Translations under genes and position numbers: made by a program
NCBI RefSeq assembly: GCF_013149295.1
Contig: NZ_JABGCB010000006.1
Span: 269,775 to 333,774, forward strand
DNA length: 64,000 nucleotides
Origin: Novosphingobium sp. SG751A
GTDB lineage: Bacteria > Pseudomonadota > Alphaproteobacteria > Sphingomonadales > Sphingomonadaceae
Direction: 5' to 3'
Shown: piece after piece, positions 34,858 to 43,957 of the stretch
Position numbering within the stretch: the first letter of the stretch is position 1
Layout: every line of letters begins with the position of its first letter
Notes under the pieces: generated by a model
Databases searched by the model: none
What the model was told of the DNA's origin: nothing
What the model saw: the letters and a program-made list of their open reading frames with translations, nothing else

Positions 34858-36738
34858 TCAGGGCTTGGGCACGGGTTGAGGATTGTGCTGAATGTTCAGG
34901 TGGTTGGCCACGCAATCGCCCGGCGCCACGCCATCGGGGCAGGAGGAGGCGCGTGGTTTGAGCGGCTCTTCACGCGGCAGGCGGATGGTCATGGCCATGA
35001 CCGGCGCGACGCCGATGGCGCGGCTGGTGCGGCCCTTGCCTGTCGTGTCGGCGGCCAGAACGATGTCGCCCGCATGCAATTGCCGGATCGCGCCATCACC
35101 CAGCCCCACCTCCAGCGTGCCGCTCAGCACCACCAGCAGGCGCGGGCTGGAAACCCGGTGCCAGTCGATGAAGGTGCCGGGCGGGCTGACCCCGATCTCG
35201 GTGTCGGTGGTGGTCAGCCGCGCGTTGAGCAGCAGCGGATCGGCACCGGGCGCGCGGGGCAGGGTAATGGTGGAAAGATGCGAGACGCCGCCCGCATCGG
35301 CGGTGATCTGGGGGATGGTGATACCCGATCCCTGCGCGCGGGCGGGCGCAGGCGTGGTTCCCAGCACCATCACCATGGCCAGCGCGCCGATGGCCATGGT
35401 GGCGGGCAGGCCATCGCGAGGGCGCGCGGCCATGGCCTCTTCGCCGCTATGGCGCAGGAACAGGCAGGCGACCGTCGCGGCCATCGCGGGCAGCACCGAC
35501 ATGGACAGGACAATGCCCAGCACGACGCCTGATCCTTGCACGCTGCCCGCATCACGGGCCGAGACGAAGCCGGCATGGCTCATGATCGTGCTGAAAATGA
35601 ACGTGCCAAAGGCGGCGGTGGCCTTTTCCACCATCACGAAAACCCCGGCCAGCCCGCCCTCGCTATCGGCCATGGCGGCATGGAGGCGGGCATGGTCCAT
35701 CGTGTCGGTCAGTACGGTGTAGAGGCCGAAGAACAGGCCGCCGAAACAAAGGCCCTCGGCCCCGCCCAGCATCAGCACCCATGGCACGGGATGGCCCGCC
35801 GGAACCAGATACCACAGCAGCATCGCGCAGGTTTGCGCGCCTGCGGCCAGCATCAGCGCGCGGCGGCGGCCCAGGCGACCCGCGATGCGCACCCATCCGG
35901 GCTGGCTGACCATCATCCCCAAGGTCTGGAGCAGGAAGATCGAGGCGAGGCCTTTGTCCGAGGCGTGCAGGACATGGCGCGTGTAATAGGGCAGCGCCGC
36001 GCCATGCAGCGTCAGCCCGGCGAACATTGTCACCTTAAAGCCGATCAGGCGGCAGAAGGGTCGGTTGGCGCGGATCGCGGACAGGCACTTCTGCCAGCTC
36101 AGGCGCTTTCTTTCGGGCGCGGCCTCCGCGCCCTCCAGCCCGTCGATCAGCAGAAAAGTGCCGATCCCGCCCGCTGCCACCAGCGTTGCCAGCACCAGCG
36201 CCAGCAACCCATGCGCCGCCCTGTCGCCGCCCAGCGCCGCCAGCATCCACGGCGCGGCCGAGGTGGCCGCCAGCCCGCCGAACGAGGAGCCATAGACGCT
36301 GAAGGTCATCAGGCGCGAGCGTTGATGGAAATCCTGCGTGATCTGGCGCCCGATGGCCAGATAGGGGATGCGATAGAGCGTGTAGGCGGTGGAAAAGACC
36401 AGCAGAGAGGCGCCCGACCAGAGCTGCAGACCCGCCGCGCCCAGCCCGCCCGGCACGTTGAAGAGCATCACCAGTGAGAGCGCCGCCAGAACGCCGCCGC
36501 CCGCCAGATAGGGACGATAGCGGCCCCAGCGCGTGCTGGTGGCATCGCACAGCAGGCCGACCAGCGGGTCGATGGCGGCATCATAGATCTTGGAAAGAAC
36601 CACCAGCAGCCCCGCCGCGCCCATCGCCATGCCCAGCGAATCGGTCATGAAACGCAGGTGGAGCAACCCGACCGCCCCCACCAGCGCCGCCGAGGTGAAG
36701 GAACCGAGGCCCCAGCCGATCAAGGCTTTGCGTTGCAT
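34858..36738 (-). CDS. MFS (GPH-type) transporter fused to a periplasmic cupin domain
   Basis: 626 residues from the ATG at 36738, with GGAGG seven bases upstream. Residues 1 to about 435 are a GPH-type sugar:cation symporter (DPLVGLLCDATSTRWGRYRPY; PYLAIGRQIT). They continue in frame, without a stop, into MAARPRDGLPATMAIGALAM, which looks like a complete signal peptide ending PARA-Q, and then a cupin (GDIVLAADTTGKG). In the fusion this segment would be a thirteenth helix placing the cupin in the periplasm. An internal ATG at 35433 preceded by GAAGAGG could also start a separate 191-residue exported cupin, similar in size to that at 26681-27235. I read the junction codons and found no stop. 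Confidence 0.8.
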   Translation of the reverse strand: MQRKALIGWGLGSFTSAALVGAVGLLHLRFMTDSLGMAMGAAGLLVVLSKIYDAAIDPLVGLLCDATSTRWGRYRPYLAGGGVLAALSLVMLFNVPGGLGAAGLQLWSGASLLVFSTAYTLYRIPYLAIGRQITQDFHQRSRLMTFSVYGSSFGGLAATSAAPWMLAALGGDRAAHGLLALVLATLVAAGGIGTFLLIDGLEGAEAAPERKRLSWQKCLSAIRANRPFCRLIGFKVTMFAGLTLHGAALPYYTRHVLHASDKGLASIFLLQTLGMMVSQPGWVRIAGRLGRRRALMLAAGAQTCAMLLWYLVPAGHPVPWVLMLGGAEGLCFGGLFFGLYTVLTDTMDHARLHAAMADSEGGLAGVFVMVEKATAAFGTFIFSTIMSHAGFVSARDAGSVQGSGVVLGIVLSMSVLPAMAATVACLFLRHSGEEAMAARPRDGLPATMAIGALAMVMVLGTTPAPARAQGSGITIPQITADAGGVSHLSTITLPRAPGADPLLLNARLTTTDTEIGVSPPGTFIDWHRVSSPRLLVVLSGTLEVGLGDGAIRQLHAGDIVLAADTTGKGRTSRAIGVAPVMAMTIRLPREEPLKPRASSCPDGVAPGDCVANHLNIQHNPQPVPKP

Positions 36739-36783
36739 GATAATCCTCCGGCAAGGTTCGGGAGCGCCGGTGCGCCGCCTTAT

Positions 36784-36848
36784 GTGCAATAAGAATGCAA
36801 AAATTGGCGGTTATTTTGCACAAATGGTGACCTATCCGCGTGGCGGAT
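36784..36848. promoter_or_regulatory. candidate operator region upstream of the MFS-cupin gene
   Basis: TGCA pairs at 36785-36798 and near 36827 (TTTTGCACAAATGG), in an AT-rich stretch, and a dyad ATCCG-CGTGG-CGGAT at 36834-36848 with the same arms and spacing as the sites at 27311 and 31773. Confidence 0.35.
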
Positions 36849-37510
36849 TAAACCGGCGTACCCAGCCCCAGCACGCAGGCGATCAGCACCAGCACCCAGA
36901 TGCATTGCACCGTGGGCCGCGTCTGGCCCAACACCTTGCGGACGGCGGCATCGCTTTGGGGCGTGGCCCCCTGCGCCTTCATGGCGGCAATGGCGGGAAA
37001 CAGCGGAACCAGTTGAAAGCGCACGATCACCCCCGTGGTCACGCAGGCTGCCAGCACCAGCAATTTGCAGGCGATGAAGAAGGGCATGGCCAGATGGCCG
37101 GTCAACCCCGCCACCCCCGATACGGCCAGCAGCGCGATCATCGCATAGCGGATTTTGATGTCGATTCCGCGCGCTAATGCCCCGCGCGGCCCATGGATCA
37201 GATGCACCGCCCATGCCAGCACCAGCCAGATCAGGCTGAACACCCACAGTCCCGCCAGGGCCCATGGCGTGATGGCCAGCCAGCCCTTCGTCGCCGCCAG
37301 CGACAGGCCCGTCGGCAGCGTCAGGATCAGCACCGTGCGCGGGGCCATATCGATCCCGTTCATGATTTTCAGCGCCAAAAGGCGTTCGCCCACCGGCCTC
37401 TTTTCGTCCATCATAAAGCCCGCGTTGTAAAATGTGCCCAGATCCCCGCCCAGCCAGTAGATCGGCACCAGCAGATGAAGCAGGGTGAGCAGGGCAAGCG
37501 ACCAGTTCAT
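36848..37510 (-). CDS. integral membrane protein (DUF2269-like)
   Basis: 220 residues from the ATG at 37510 with GGGGAGA upstream. The frame remains open to 39178 on this strand, but that region is the antisense of the amine oxidase gene. About six hydrophobic segments are seen, beginning LALLTLLHLLVPIYWLGGDL; conserved-looking His and Arg residues lie near the membrane edges (HLLV, GMAPRTVLI-like, HLIHGPRG). The pattern resembles small heme-binding or DUF2269 membrane proteins, but heme binding is not shown. It might pass electrons for one of the periplasmic oxidoreductases encoded next door. Confidence 0.65.
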   Translation of the reverse strand: MNWSLALLTLLHLLVPIYWLGGDLGTFYNAGFMMDEKRPVGERLLALKIMNGIDMAPRTVLILTLPTGLSLAATKGWLAITPWALAGLWVFSLIWLVLAWAVHLIHGPRGALARGIDIKIRYAMIALLAVSGVAGLTGHLAMPFFIACKLLVLAACVTTGVIVRFQLVPLFPAIAAMKAQGATPQSDAAVRKVLGQTRPTVQCIWVLVLIACVLGLGTPV

Positions 37511-37771
37511 GCAAATCTCCCCGGAACGGGCGGCAGATTTCGTGCAAAATGCCGCCGCACTGTGCAAGGCCATGCAACGCCGCGCGCCCAAAGAGCAGCA
37601 CTTCAGGGTGGCTTTGGCCGTGTGGCGGTTAAATCTGACGCGGATGGCCGTGGCATTGCCGATCATGATGCAATAATTTGCAAGCAACGCTGCCCAAGGC
37701 GCGGAAGAGGGCCTCTCCGCCGCGCATTGGCCGCCGCGCATGGCCTTATGGGAAGAATGGTGGAAAAGAGC
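37511..37771. promoter_or_regulatory. 261 bp divergent region with TGCA pairs
   Basis: It separates the membrane protein from the amine oxidase operon. TGCA occurs at 37509, 37542, 37562, 37573, 37669 and 37679; the last two form TGCAATAATTTGCA. GTGCAA and TTGCA contexts match those at 23.3 and 36.8 kb. Confidence 0.4.
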
Positions 37772-39262
37772 ATGTTCGACAGACGCGACTTTCTGATGAA
37801 TGCCGGGCTGATCGGCGCCGGGGCGATGCTGCCGGGGGCCGGGCTGGCCAAGGGCGTGCTGGCGGCGGAAAAGGCCGATGTGGTGATCATCGGCGGTGGG
37901 CTTTCTGGGCTCAATTCCGCGCTGATGCTGGGCGATCTGGGGTTCAAGGTGGTGGTGCTGGAGGCCGGCGCGATGGTCGGCGGGCGGGTCAAGACGCTCG
38001 ACACCAGCGAGGGCAAGCTGGACGTGGGCGCCAGCCAGATCGGGCGCGGCTATGCGCGGATCATCGATGCCTGTATGAAATTCGGGCTGAAACTGACGCC
38101 GGAGGACCGCGACTTGCTGCCCTTCGGTTTCCGTTACAAGGATCAGTGGGTTGACCTGAAAACATGGGCCGACAATCCGCTCAACAAGACCGTGGGCGAT
38201 GAGCGCAAGATATCGCCCATGCTGATGGGGCAGGCGGTGACGAGCAAGTGGAACCCTTGCAAGGAGTTGTCCGACTGGCTTGATCCTTCGCTGGCCGCGC
38301 AGGACATTTCGCTGCGGCAATTGATGGTGCAAAAGGGCTATTCGCCCGCCGCCATTGAACTGGCCTCTTATTCCGCGCCCGGCATCGGCATGGATGAAAC
38401 CTCGATGCTGCGCATGTGGCAGGAGGAAACGCGCGGGGCGGCGGACCGGCGCATCGGCGGGCGCGAACGTGAACAGCGCGACCATCCCTTTGGCGAGACC
38501 AACGACCATAATGCCATCGACGGGCTTTCCTCGATCAACAATATCGTGGGCGGCACCCAGCAACTGCCCTTCGCCATGGCGGCGAAACTGGGCGATGTGG
38601 TGCGGTTGAACAAGCGCGTGGGCCGGATCGCGATGAGCGACAAGGGCGCCACCGTCACCTGTATCGACGGCAGCGCCTATCAGGCGCGCTTTGTCATTTC
38701 CAGCCTGCCTTTCTCGATGCTGCGCGATGTGGAGATCACCGGGACAGCCAATCCGATCGCGCGCGACGCCATCGCCCATATGCCCTACGCCAACACCGCG
38801 CGCCTCTATCTCAGCGTGGAAAAGCCCTTCTGGAAGGCCGATGGCCTGCCCGCCAGTTTCTCGACCGATGGGCCGATCGGCATGTTCTGGGGCATCGATA
38901 ACCACACCGGCGAGGGCAAGCATCGCGCGATGGTGGTGATGGTGGGCAAGGTGGCGCAGGCGATTTCGCAGCGCGCCGATGCGGTGCCTTTCATCCTGTC
39001 CGAACTGGAGCGTTTGCGCCCCGCGTCCAAGGGGCTGCTCAAGGTGGTGGCCTATAAGGACTGGCTGCGCGATCCGCTGCAAAAGGGCTGCGGTTTCAGC
39101 CTCGCGCCGGGTCAGGTCAACGCTTTTGGCCGCGACTTCATCAAGCCATGGCAGGTGCTGCATTTCTGCGGCGAGCATACGCGGCGCAGCGATTACGGCA
39201 TGGAAAGCGCGATGGAAAGCTCCGAACGGGTGGTGCTGGAGGTGGCCGAAAGGGCGGGCTGA
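37772..39262 (+). CDS. Tat-exported flavin monoamine oxidase-like protein
   Basis: 496 residues from the ATG at 37772 (MFDRRDFLMNAG), a textbook twin-arginine signal; an ATG five codons earlier is possible. The FAD-binding motif IIGGGLSGLNSALMLGDLGF is at about 39-58, with GGRVKTLDTSEGKLDVGASQ after it and the C-terminal FAD contact HFCGEHTRRSDYGMESA. This is the monoamine oxidase/phytoene-desaturase-like superfamily. In the periplasm it would deaminate or desaturate a small amine or related compound. It begins a rightward operon with a SUMF1-fold protein and a molybdenum hydroxylase. Confidence 0.84.
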   Translation: MFDRRDFLMNAGLIGAGAMLPGAGLAKGVLAAEKADVVIIGGGLSGLNSALMLGDLGFKVVVLEAGAMVGGRVKTLDTSEGKLDVGASQIGRGYARIIDACMKFGLKLTPEDRDLLPFGFRYKDQWVDLKTWADNPLNKTVGDERKISPMLMGQAVTSKWNPCKELSDWLDPSLAAQDISLRQLMVQKGYSPAAIELASYSAPGIGMDETSMLRMWQEETRGAADRRIGGREREQRDHPFGETNDHNAIDGLSSINNIVGGTQQLPFAMAAKLGDVVRLNKRVGRIAMSDKGATVTCIDGSAYQARFVISSLPFSMLRDVEITGTANPIARDAIAHMPYANTARLYLSVEKPFWKADGLPASFSTDGPIGMFWGIDNHTGEGKHRAMVVMVGKVAQAISQRADAVPFILSELERLRPASKGLLKVVAYKDWLRDPLQKGCGFSLAPGQVNAFGRDFIKPWQVLHFCGEHTRRSDYGMESAMESSERVVLEVAERAG

Positions 39263-39295
39263 TCGGCTCTATCCGCTCGCCGGACATTGGCGACA

Positions 39296-39357
39296 ACAAA
39301 GACTTCCCCGCGCCCCGCGCAGGGCAGTCTTTGTCCCAAGAGCGCCGCGCAGGCGCT
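39296..39357 (+). terminator. two hairpins in the intergenic gap
   Basis: First inverted repeat ACAAAGACT (39296) / AGTCTTTGT (39326), then AGCGCC (39341) / GGCGCT (39352). No T-tract follows, so they may attenuate or process the transcript rather than end it. Confidence 0.4.
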
Positions 39358-39377
39358 TAAGGATTGGGGAGACATTC

Positions 39378-40325
39378 ATGACATATCGCTGGTTTCTGGC
39401 CGGATTGGTGCTGGCTGTTTCCCCGCCTGTCTTTTCGGCACCCGCATCGATCCGCGATTGCAAGGACGTATGCCCCGCGATGGTGGTGGTCCCGGCGGGC
39501 CATTTCACCATGGGCGCCGATGCGGGCGAGGCCGACCGGCCCGAAGGCGCGCCTCATCCCGTCGCCATCACCCGCGCTTTTGCGCTGGCCACGCGTGAGG
39601 TGACCAATGGCGATTATACCGCCTTTGTCGCGGCCACCGGCTACGCCTCCTCGCGCGGGTGCCGCAGCCTGATCCGCGCCACGGGCAAGGTCGAGGCGAT
39701 CCACGATGCCGATTTCCGCCATCCGGGTGAGGGCGCAGGCGATGGCGCGCCTGACCGTCCGGTTGTCTGCGTGTCATGGCGCGATGCCAAGGCCTATACC
39801 GCATGGCTCTCCCAAAAGACCGGCAAGCCCTATCGCCTGCCAAGCGAGGCGGAATGGGAATATGCCGCGCGCGCAGGCACGAGCGAGGAATTCCCATGGC
39901 AGGGCGGCGCGGCCAAGGCCTGCGCTCATGCCAATGTACTGGACGGCGACGGTATGAAGGATGGCGCGCTGGCGGTGTTTGGCGGGGCGGGGGGCATGGC
40001 GGCGGCTGTGCCGTGCCGCGATGGCTTTGCCGGGGTGGCGCCGGTGGGGTCTTATCCGCCCAATGCCTTTGGCCTGTACGATATGGTCGGCAATGTCTGG
40101 GAATGGACACAGGATTGCTATGTCGCGCCCTATCCTGCCGATGCGTCGCACGATGGCCGCGCCTATGAGGTTTCGGGCGCATGTCCGCGCCGCGCGGTGC
40201 GGGGCGGCAGCTGGATTTCGGCGGCATTCCGCAACCGGGTAACATGGCGCGGGCGCGATCCCGAGGACCAGGTGAGCTGGATCTTCGGTTTCCGCGTCGC
40301 GCGCGATCTGGTGAATGGGAAATGA
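39378..40325 (+). CDS. exported SUMF1 (formylglycine-generating enzyme fold) protein without the active cysteines
   Basis: 315 residues from the ATG at 39378 (GGGGAGA upstream) with a signal peptide ending near FSA at 21. The SUMF1 fold is clear: VPAGHFTMGADAGEADRPEG, ATREVTNGDYTAFV, RLPSEAEWEYAARAG, NAFGLYDMVGNVWEWTQDCY and RAVRGGSWISAAFRN. In formylglycine-generating enzymes the last motif carries two catalytic Cys; here the positions read Ser and Asn. So it should not activate sulfatases, and none is encoded nearby. PvdO, another periplasmic SUMF1 protein, takes part in oxidation of a siderophore precursor, a better analogy. It overlaps the molybdenum hydroxylase gene by four bases. Confidence 0.8.
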   Translation: MTYRWFLAGLVLAVSPPVFSAPASIRDCKDVCPAMVVVPAGHFTMGADAGEADRPEGAPHPVAITRAFALATREVTNGDYTAFVAATGYASSRGCRSLIRATGKVEAIHDADFRHPGEGAGDGAPDRPVVCVSWRDAKAYTAWLSQKTGKPYRLPSEAEWEYAARAGTSEEFPWQGGAAKACAHANVLDGDGMKDGALAVFGGAGGMAAAVPCRDGFAGVAPVGSYPPNAFGLYDMVGNVWEWTQDCYVAPYPADASHDGRAYEVSGACPRRAVRGGSWISAAFRNRVTWRGRDPEDQVSWIFGFRVARDLVNGK

Positions 40326-42493
40326 GCCGCATCCTCAATCTCAGCCGCCGCGAAATGCTGCATGGCCTGGGCGCGGGCGTGCTGGCGCTGGGCTTTGGCT
40401 TTCCCGCACGGGCGCAGGGCGGGGCGGGCTTTGGCGCGATGATTGCGATTGTGCCGGATGGCGCGGTGCATTTTACCTGCCCCTCATCGGAAATGGGGCA
40501 GGGGACGCAGGAAGCGCTCGCCCGTCTGATTGCCGAGGAACTCGATTGCGACTGGGCGCGGATGGAGGTGGGGCTGCCATGGGCGGACAGGGCCTTTATC
40601 AACCCCGGCATGGGAAAGCAGATGACCGCCAACAGCGCGACCACGGTGGGCTATTTCCTGCCTTTGCGCCGGGCCGGGGCGGCGGCGCGGATGATGCTGA
40701 TGGCGGCGGGCGCGGCGCGCTGGGGCGTGGCGGTGGACCAGATCTCGACGCAAGGCGGCGAGGTAATTCATGCGGCCAGCGGGCGGCGGCTGACCTATGG
40801 CGCGCTGGCGGAGGAGGCGGCGCGTTTGCCGGTGCCGGGCGATGTGGCGCTCAAGTCTCCCGCCGATTTCCGCCTGATCGGCTGCAAGAGCCCGCGCAAG
40901 GATCTGCTGCCCAAGGTGACGGGTCGGGCTGAGTTCGGCGTCGATGTGATGCGCCCCGATATGCTGGTGGGGGCGCTGGCGCTGGCCCCGCATCCGCGCG
41001 CAAAGGTTGAGGCAGCCAATCTGGCACAGGTGAAGGCCATGCCGGGCGTTGTGGCGGTGGTGCCGGTCGATGGCGGCTATGCGGTGCTGGCTCCGCGTTT
41101 CTGGACCGCGAAAAAGGCGGCCGAGGCGTTGAAATTGACCGTGCTTTCCTCGCCAACGGCGGGGGTGGATGACAAGGTGATCGATGCTGCGCTGACCCGC
41201 GCCTTTGCGGAAAAAGCGCCGATGCCCTTTCCCGATTTCGATTTTTCCACCATGCGTCCACGCGCCGGAGGAGGCGACAAGCCCGCCGTTCTGGCCGCCA
41301 TCGCCGCCGCGCTGCGCCGGGTGGAGGCTGAATATGACGTGCCCTATCTGGCCCATGCGGCGATGGAGCCGTTGAATTGCAGCGTGCTCTTTGCCGATGG
41401 GCAGTTGACCCTGCGCGGGCCTATGCAATCGCCCGAGGACGTGCGGGCGCTGGCGGCCAAAATGGCGGGCCTGCCGCTCGACAAGGTGCGGGTGGAGGTG
41501 ACGTTTCTGGGTGGTGGGTTTGGCCGCAAATGGGCGACCGACTTTCCCATTCCCGCCATGCAGGCTGCGATGGCCGTGCCGGGGCGCTGGGTTAAACTGA
41601 TCTGGACGCGGGAAAATGATCTGGCGATGGACCAGTTCCGCCCGGCCTATCGCGTCAAAAGCGTGGCCGGGATCGGGGCAGACGGCGCGCTGGTTGCGAT
41701 CCACAGCCGGATCGCGGGGCAATCAATCAACACCTATCACGGACGGCGCGGCTTTCCCGGCATGGCCGATCCCACGGCGGCCGGGCTGCTGATCTACGGC
41801 TGCTATTCCGGGCCGATGAAGCTGATGGAATTTCACGAGGCCGATCTGGCGATCCCGGTCGGCTTCTGGCGGTCCGTTACGATGAGCCAGAATGCCTTCT
41901 TTGCCGAGAGCTTCATCGACGAAGTGGCGCGGGCGGCGGGCCGCGATCCCTATGTCTATCGCCGCGACCTGCTTGCCGGTGAACCGCGCATCGCGCGCGC
42001 GCTGGACAAGGCCGCTGCCATGATCGGCTGGGACCGGCCCAAGGCGAAGGGCGTGGGGCGCGGTATGGCGCTGACCTATAACGAGGGCCATGTCTGCGCG
42101 CAGGCGGTCGAGGTGACGGTTAATGAGCGCAAGCTGGCCATCCGTCGGATCGTGGCGGCGTTTGATTGCGGGGTGATGGTCGATCCGGCGGGCGTGGAAA
42201 GCCAGATCAGCGGCGGCATCATCTTTGGCCTTCAGGCCGCGCTGTGGGGTGGGGTGCCCTTTGGCGACGGGCGGCCGCAAATCAGCAATTTCAACGATGT
42301 GCGCCTGCCCGGCCTTGCCGATGTGCCGCCCATCGAGGTCGCGCTGATCCCCAGCGGGGCCAAACCGGGCAATGCGGGCGAGGCGGGTACGCCGCCGATT
42401 GCGCCCGCCCTTGCCAATGCCATCGCGGACGCGGGCGGGGGCCGGGTGCGCCGCCTGCCTCTGTCGCTTCGTTTCGAACTGGAAAATGCATGA
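40322..42493 (+). CDS. iorB: molybdopterin-binding large subunit, isoquinoline 1-oxidoreductase type
   Basis: 723 residues from the ATG at 40322 (ATGA overlap with the SUMF1 gene), with a Tat signal ([18 protein letters not shown]). It matches the IorB branch of the xanthine dehydrogenase family: [47 protein letters not shown] and the C-terminal [16 protein letters not shown] that carries the catalytic Glu. Such enzymes hydroxylate N-heterocycles or oxidise aldehydes with water as oxygen source. The Fe-S subunit follows directly. The usual cytochrome c subunit or chaperone gene is not present. The symbol is by class only. Confidence 0.86.
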   Translation: MSRILNLSRREMLHGLGAGVLALGFGFPARAQGGAGFGAMIAIVPDGAVHFTCPSSEMGQGTQEALARLIAEELDCDWARMEVGLPWADRAFINPGMGKQMTANSATTVGYFLPLRRAGAAARMMLMAAGAARWGVAVDQISTQGGEVIHAASGRRLTYGALAEEAARLPVPGDVALKSPADFRLIGCKSPRKDLLPKVTGRAEFGVDVMRPDMLVGALALAPHPRAKVEAANLAQVKAMPGVVAVVPVDGGYAVLAPRFWTAKKAAEALKLTVLSSPTAGVDDKVIDAALTRAFAEKAPMPFPDFDFSTMRPRAGGGDKPAVLAAIAAALRRVEAEYDVPYLAHAAMEPLNCSVLFADGQLTLRGPMQSPEDVRALAAKMAGLPLDKVRVEVTFLGGGFGRKWATDFPIPAMQAAMAVPGRWVKLIWTRENDLAMDQFRPAYRVKSVAGIGADGALVAIHSRIAGQSINTYHGRRGFPGMADPTAAGLLIYGCYSGPMKLMEFHEADLAIPVGFWRSVTMSQNAFFAESFIDEVARAAGRDPYVYRRDLLAGEPRIARALDKAAAMIGWDRPKAKGVGRGMALTYNEGHVCAQAVEVTVNERKLAIRRIVAAFDCGVMVDPAGVESQISGGIIFGLQAALWGGVPFGDGRPQISNFNDVRLPGLADVPPIEVALIPSGAKPGNAGEAGTPPIAPALANAIADAGGGRVRRLPLSLRFELENA

Positions 42494-42939
42494 TCACGAT
42501 CACGGTCAATGGACAGGAACGCCATGTCGAGGCCGAGGAGGACACGCCCCTGCTCTGGGCGCTGCGCGAGGATCTGGGGCTGACGGGGACGAAATTCGGC
42601 TGCGGAGCGGGGCTGTGCGGGGCCTGCACCGTGCATGTCGATGGCGAGGCGATGCGCGCGTGCCAGATCCCGCTGAACATGGCGCAGGGGCGCAGCATCA
42701 CCACCATCGAAGGCCTGACCCCGGCGCAGGGCCTTCATGCGGTGCAGGCGGCATGGGTGGCGGCGCAAGTGCCCCAATGCGGTTATTGTCAGCCCGGCAT
42801 GATCATGGCGGTGGCCGGATTGCTCAAATCCAATCCGCGCCCCGATGCCGCCGCGATCCGCGCAGGCGTGACCAATCTGTGCCGCTGCGGCACCTATCCC
42901 CGGATCGCGGCGGCCATTGCTCAGCTCAGCTCAGGCTGA
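42490..42939 (+). CDS. iorA: (2Fe-2S) small subunit of the molybdenum hydroxylase
   Basis: 149 residues; the ATG at 42490 overlaps the large-subunit stop by four bases. It carries both cluster motifs: the plant-ferredoxin type [17 protein letters not shown] with a later Cys (RACQIP), and the alpha-helical type [12 protein letters not shown] with [10 protein letters not shown]. There is no FAD subunit, as in isoquinoline 1-oxidoreductase, so electrons must go to an external acceptor such as a cytochrome. It has no signal peptide and is probably carried out of the cell with the Tat-exported large subunit. Its end overlaps the convergent Gfo/Idh/MocA gene by 14 bp. Confidence 0.88.
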   Translation: MITITVNGQERHVEAEEDTPLLWALREDLGLTGTKFGCGAGLCGACTVHVDGEAMRACQIPLNMAQGRSITTIEGLTPAQGLHAVQAAWVAAQVPQCGYCQPGMIMAVAGLLKSNPRPDAAAIRAGVTNLCRCGTYPRIAAAIAQLSSG

Positions 42940-43957
42940 TCCTGCGCCCCTGCTGGGCGCTGGCCATACCCGCTTCCAGCACTTCCATCACCGCCAGCGC
43001 CTGTTCGGCGGGGACGGGGTTCTCACCCTTGCCGTTCAGGGCATCGGCCAAAGCCTGCCAGAACAGGCGATAGTCGCCGCGCTCATTGGGCACGGGGGTG
43101 GATTGCGCCGGGTCGGCGCCGTCGGTGAAATGGCCGATGGCCGGGTCCAGCCCCCAATCCGGCCCGCCCGGCGCGGCGCCGCCCAAAATGGCCGGTTCCT
43201 GCGGGTCGATGCCTGGTTTGATCCAGCTTCCCCCCGTGCCGTGGACGGCAAAGCGCAAAGCATGGTCGGCGGCCATTTTGCTTGAGCGCAGGACCGCGCG
43301 GCGGCCCGGATAATGCAGAACGACATGAAACCAGTCGGGCGCGGGCGCGCCGGGGCGCAGTGCGGTCAGATCGGCGGTGACAGCATTCGGGCGGCCAAAC
43401 AGGCACAGCGCCTGATCGACCAGATGCGGCCCCAGGTCGAGCCATGATCCGCCCGCGCGGGCCTCTTTCCACACCGCCGCCGGGACCGGGCGCCAGCGGT
43501 CGAAATGGCTTTCGAAATGGACGATCTCGCCCAGACGCCCTTCGCCGATCAGCCGCCGCAAGGTGAGGAAGTCGGCGTCCCAGCGGCGGTTCTGAAAGGC
43601 GGTCAGCATCTTGCCGCTGCCGCTTGCGGCCTCGGCCATGGCGCGGGCATCCTCGGCGCTGGTGGCAAAGGGCTTGTCCACCACCACATGCTTGCCTGCC
43701 CGCAGTGCGGCAATGGCGTGTTCGGCGTGAAATTCATCGGGGCTGGCCACGATGACCAGATCCACGTCGGGCTGGGCCAGCAGGGCGGCGACATTTGGCA
43801 CGACCGTCATTCCCGGCAGCCCCGAATGGACCTTTGCCACATCGCGTGAGACCACGGCGCGCAGGGTCATCCCGGGCGTCAGCGCAACAAAGGGGGCATG
43901 AAACACGCGCCCGGCAAGGCCATATCCGATCAGGCCGACGCCAATCTCGCGCATCAT
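42926..43957 (-). CDS. Gfo/Idh/MocA-family oxidoreductase
   Basis: 343 residues. The Rossmann start is [19 protein letters not shown], followed by [20 protein letters not shown] and the conserved VVVDKPFA motif, whose Lys is catalytic in the family. [20 protein letters not shown] contains the Gly-x-x-x-D-x-G-x-H-x-x-D pattern. These enzymes oxidise or reduce sugars, inositols or related polyols with NAD(P). It resembles the YdgJ/YvaA-like scyllo-inositol dehydrogenase branch. No sugar kinase or aldolase is near, so it may act alone or on an intermediate from the TonB/GPH uptake systems. Confidence 0.85.
   Translation of the reverse strand: MMREIGVGLIGYGLAGRVFHAPFVALTPGMTLRAVVSRDVAKVHSGLPGMTVVPNVAALLAQPDVDLVIVASPDEFHAEHAIAALRAGKHVVVDKPFATSAEDARAMAEAASGSGKMLTAFQNRRWDADFLTLRRLIGEGRLGEIVHFESHFDRWRPVPAAVWKEARAGGSWLDLGPHLVDQALCLFGRPNAVTADLTALRPGAPAPDWFHVVLHYPGRRAVLRSSKMAADHALRFAVHGTGGSWIKPGIDPQEPAILGGAAPGGPDWGLDPAIGHFTDGADPAQSTPVPNERGDYRLFWQALADALNGKGENPVPAEQALAVMEVLEAGMASAQQGRRISLS

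Noticed and set aside
37511..39178. Very long minus-strand frame that extends the membrane protein gene to 776 residues
   Set aside because: This part lies antisense to the amine oxidase, is rich in His, Arg and Gln as shadow frames are, and the ATG at 37510 with GGGGAGA is a good start.
39378..40325. Sulfatase-activating enzyme
   Set aside because: Both active-site cysteines are missing and no sulfatase is encoded in the window.
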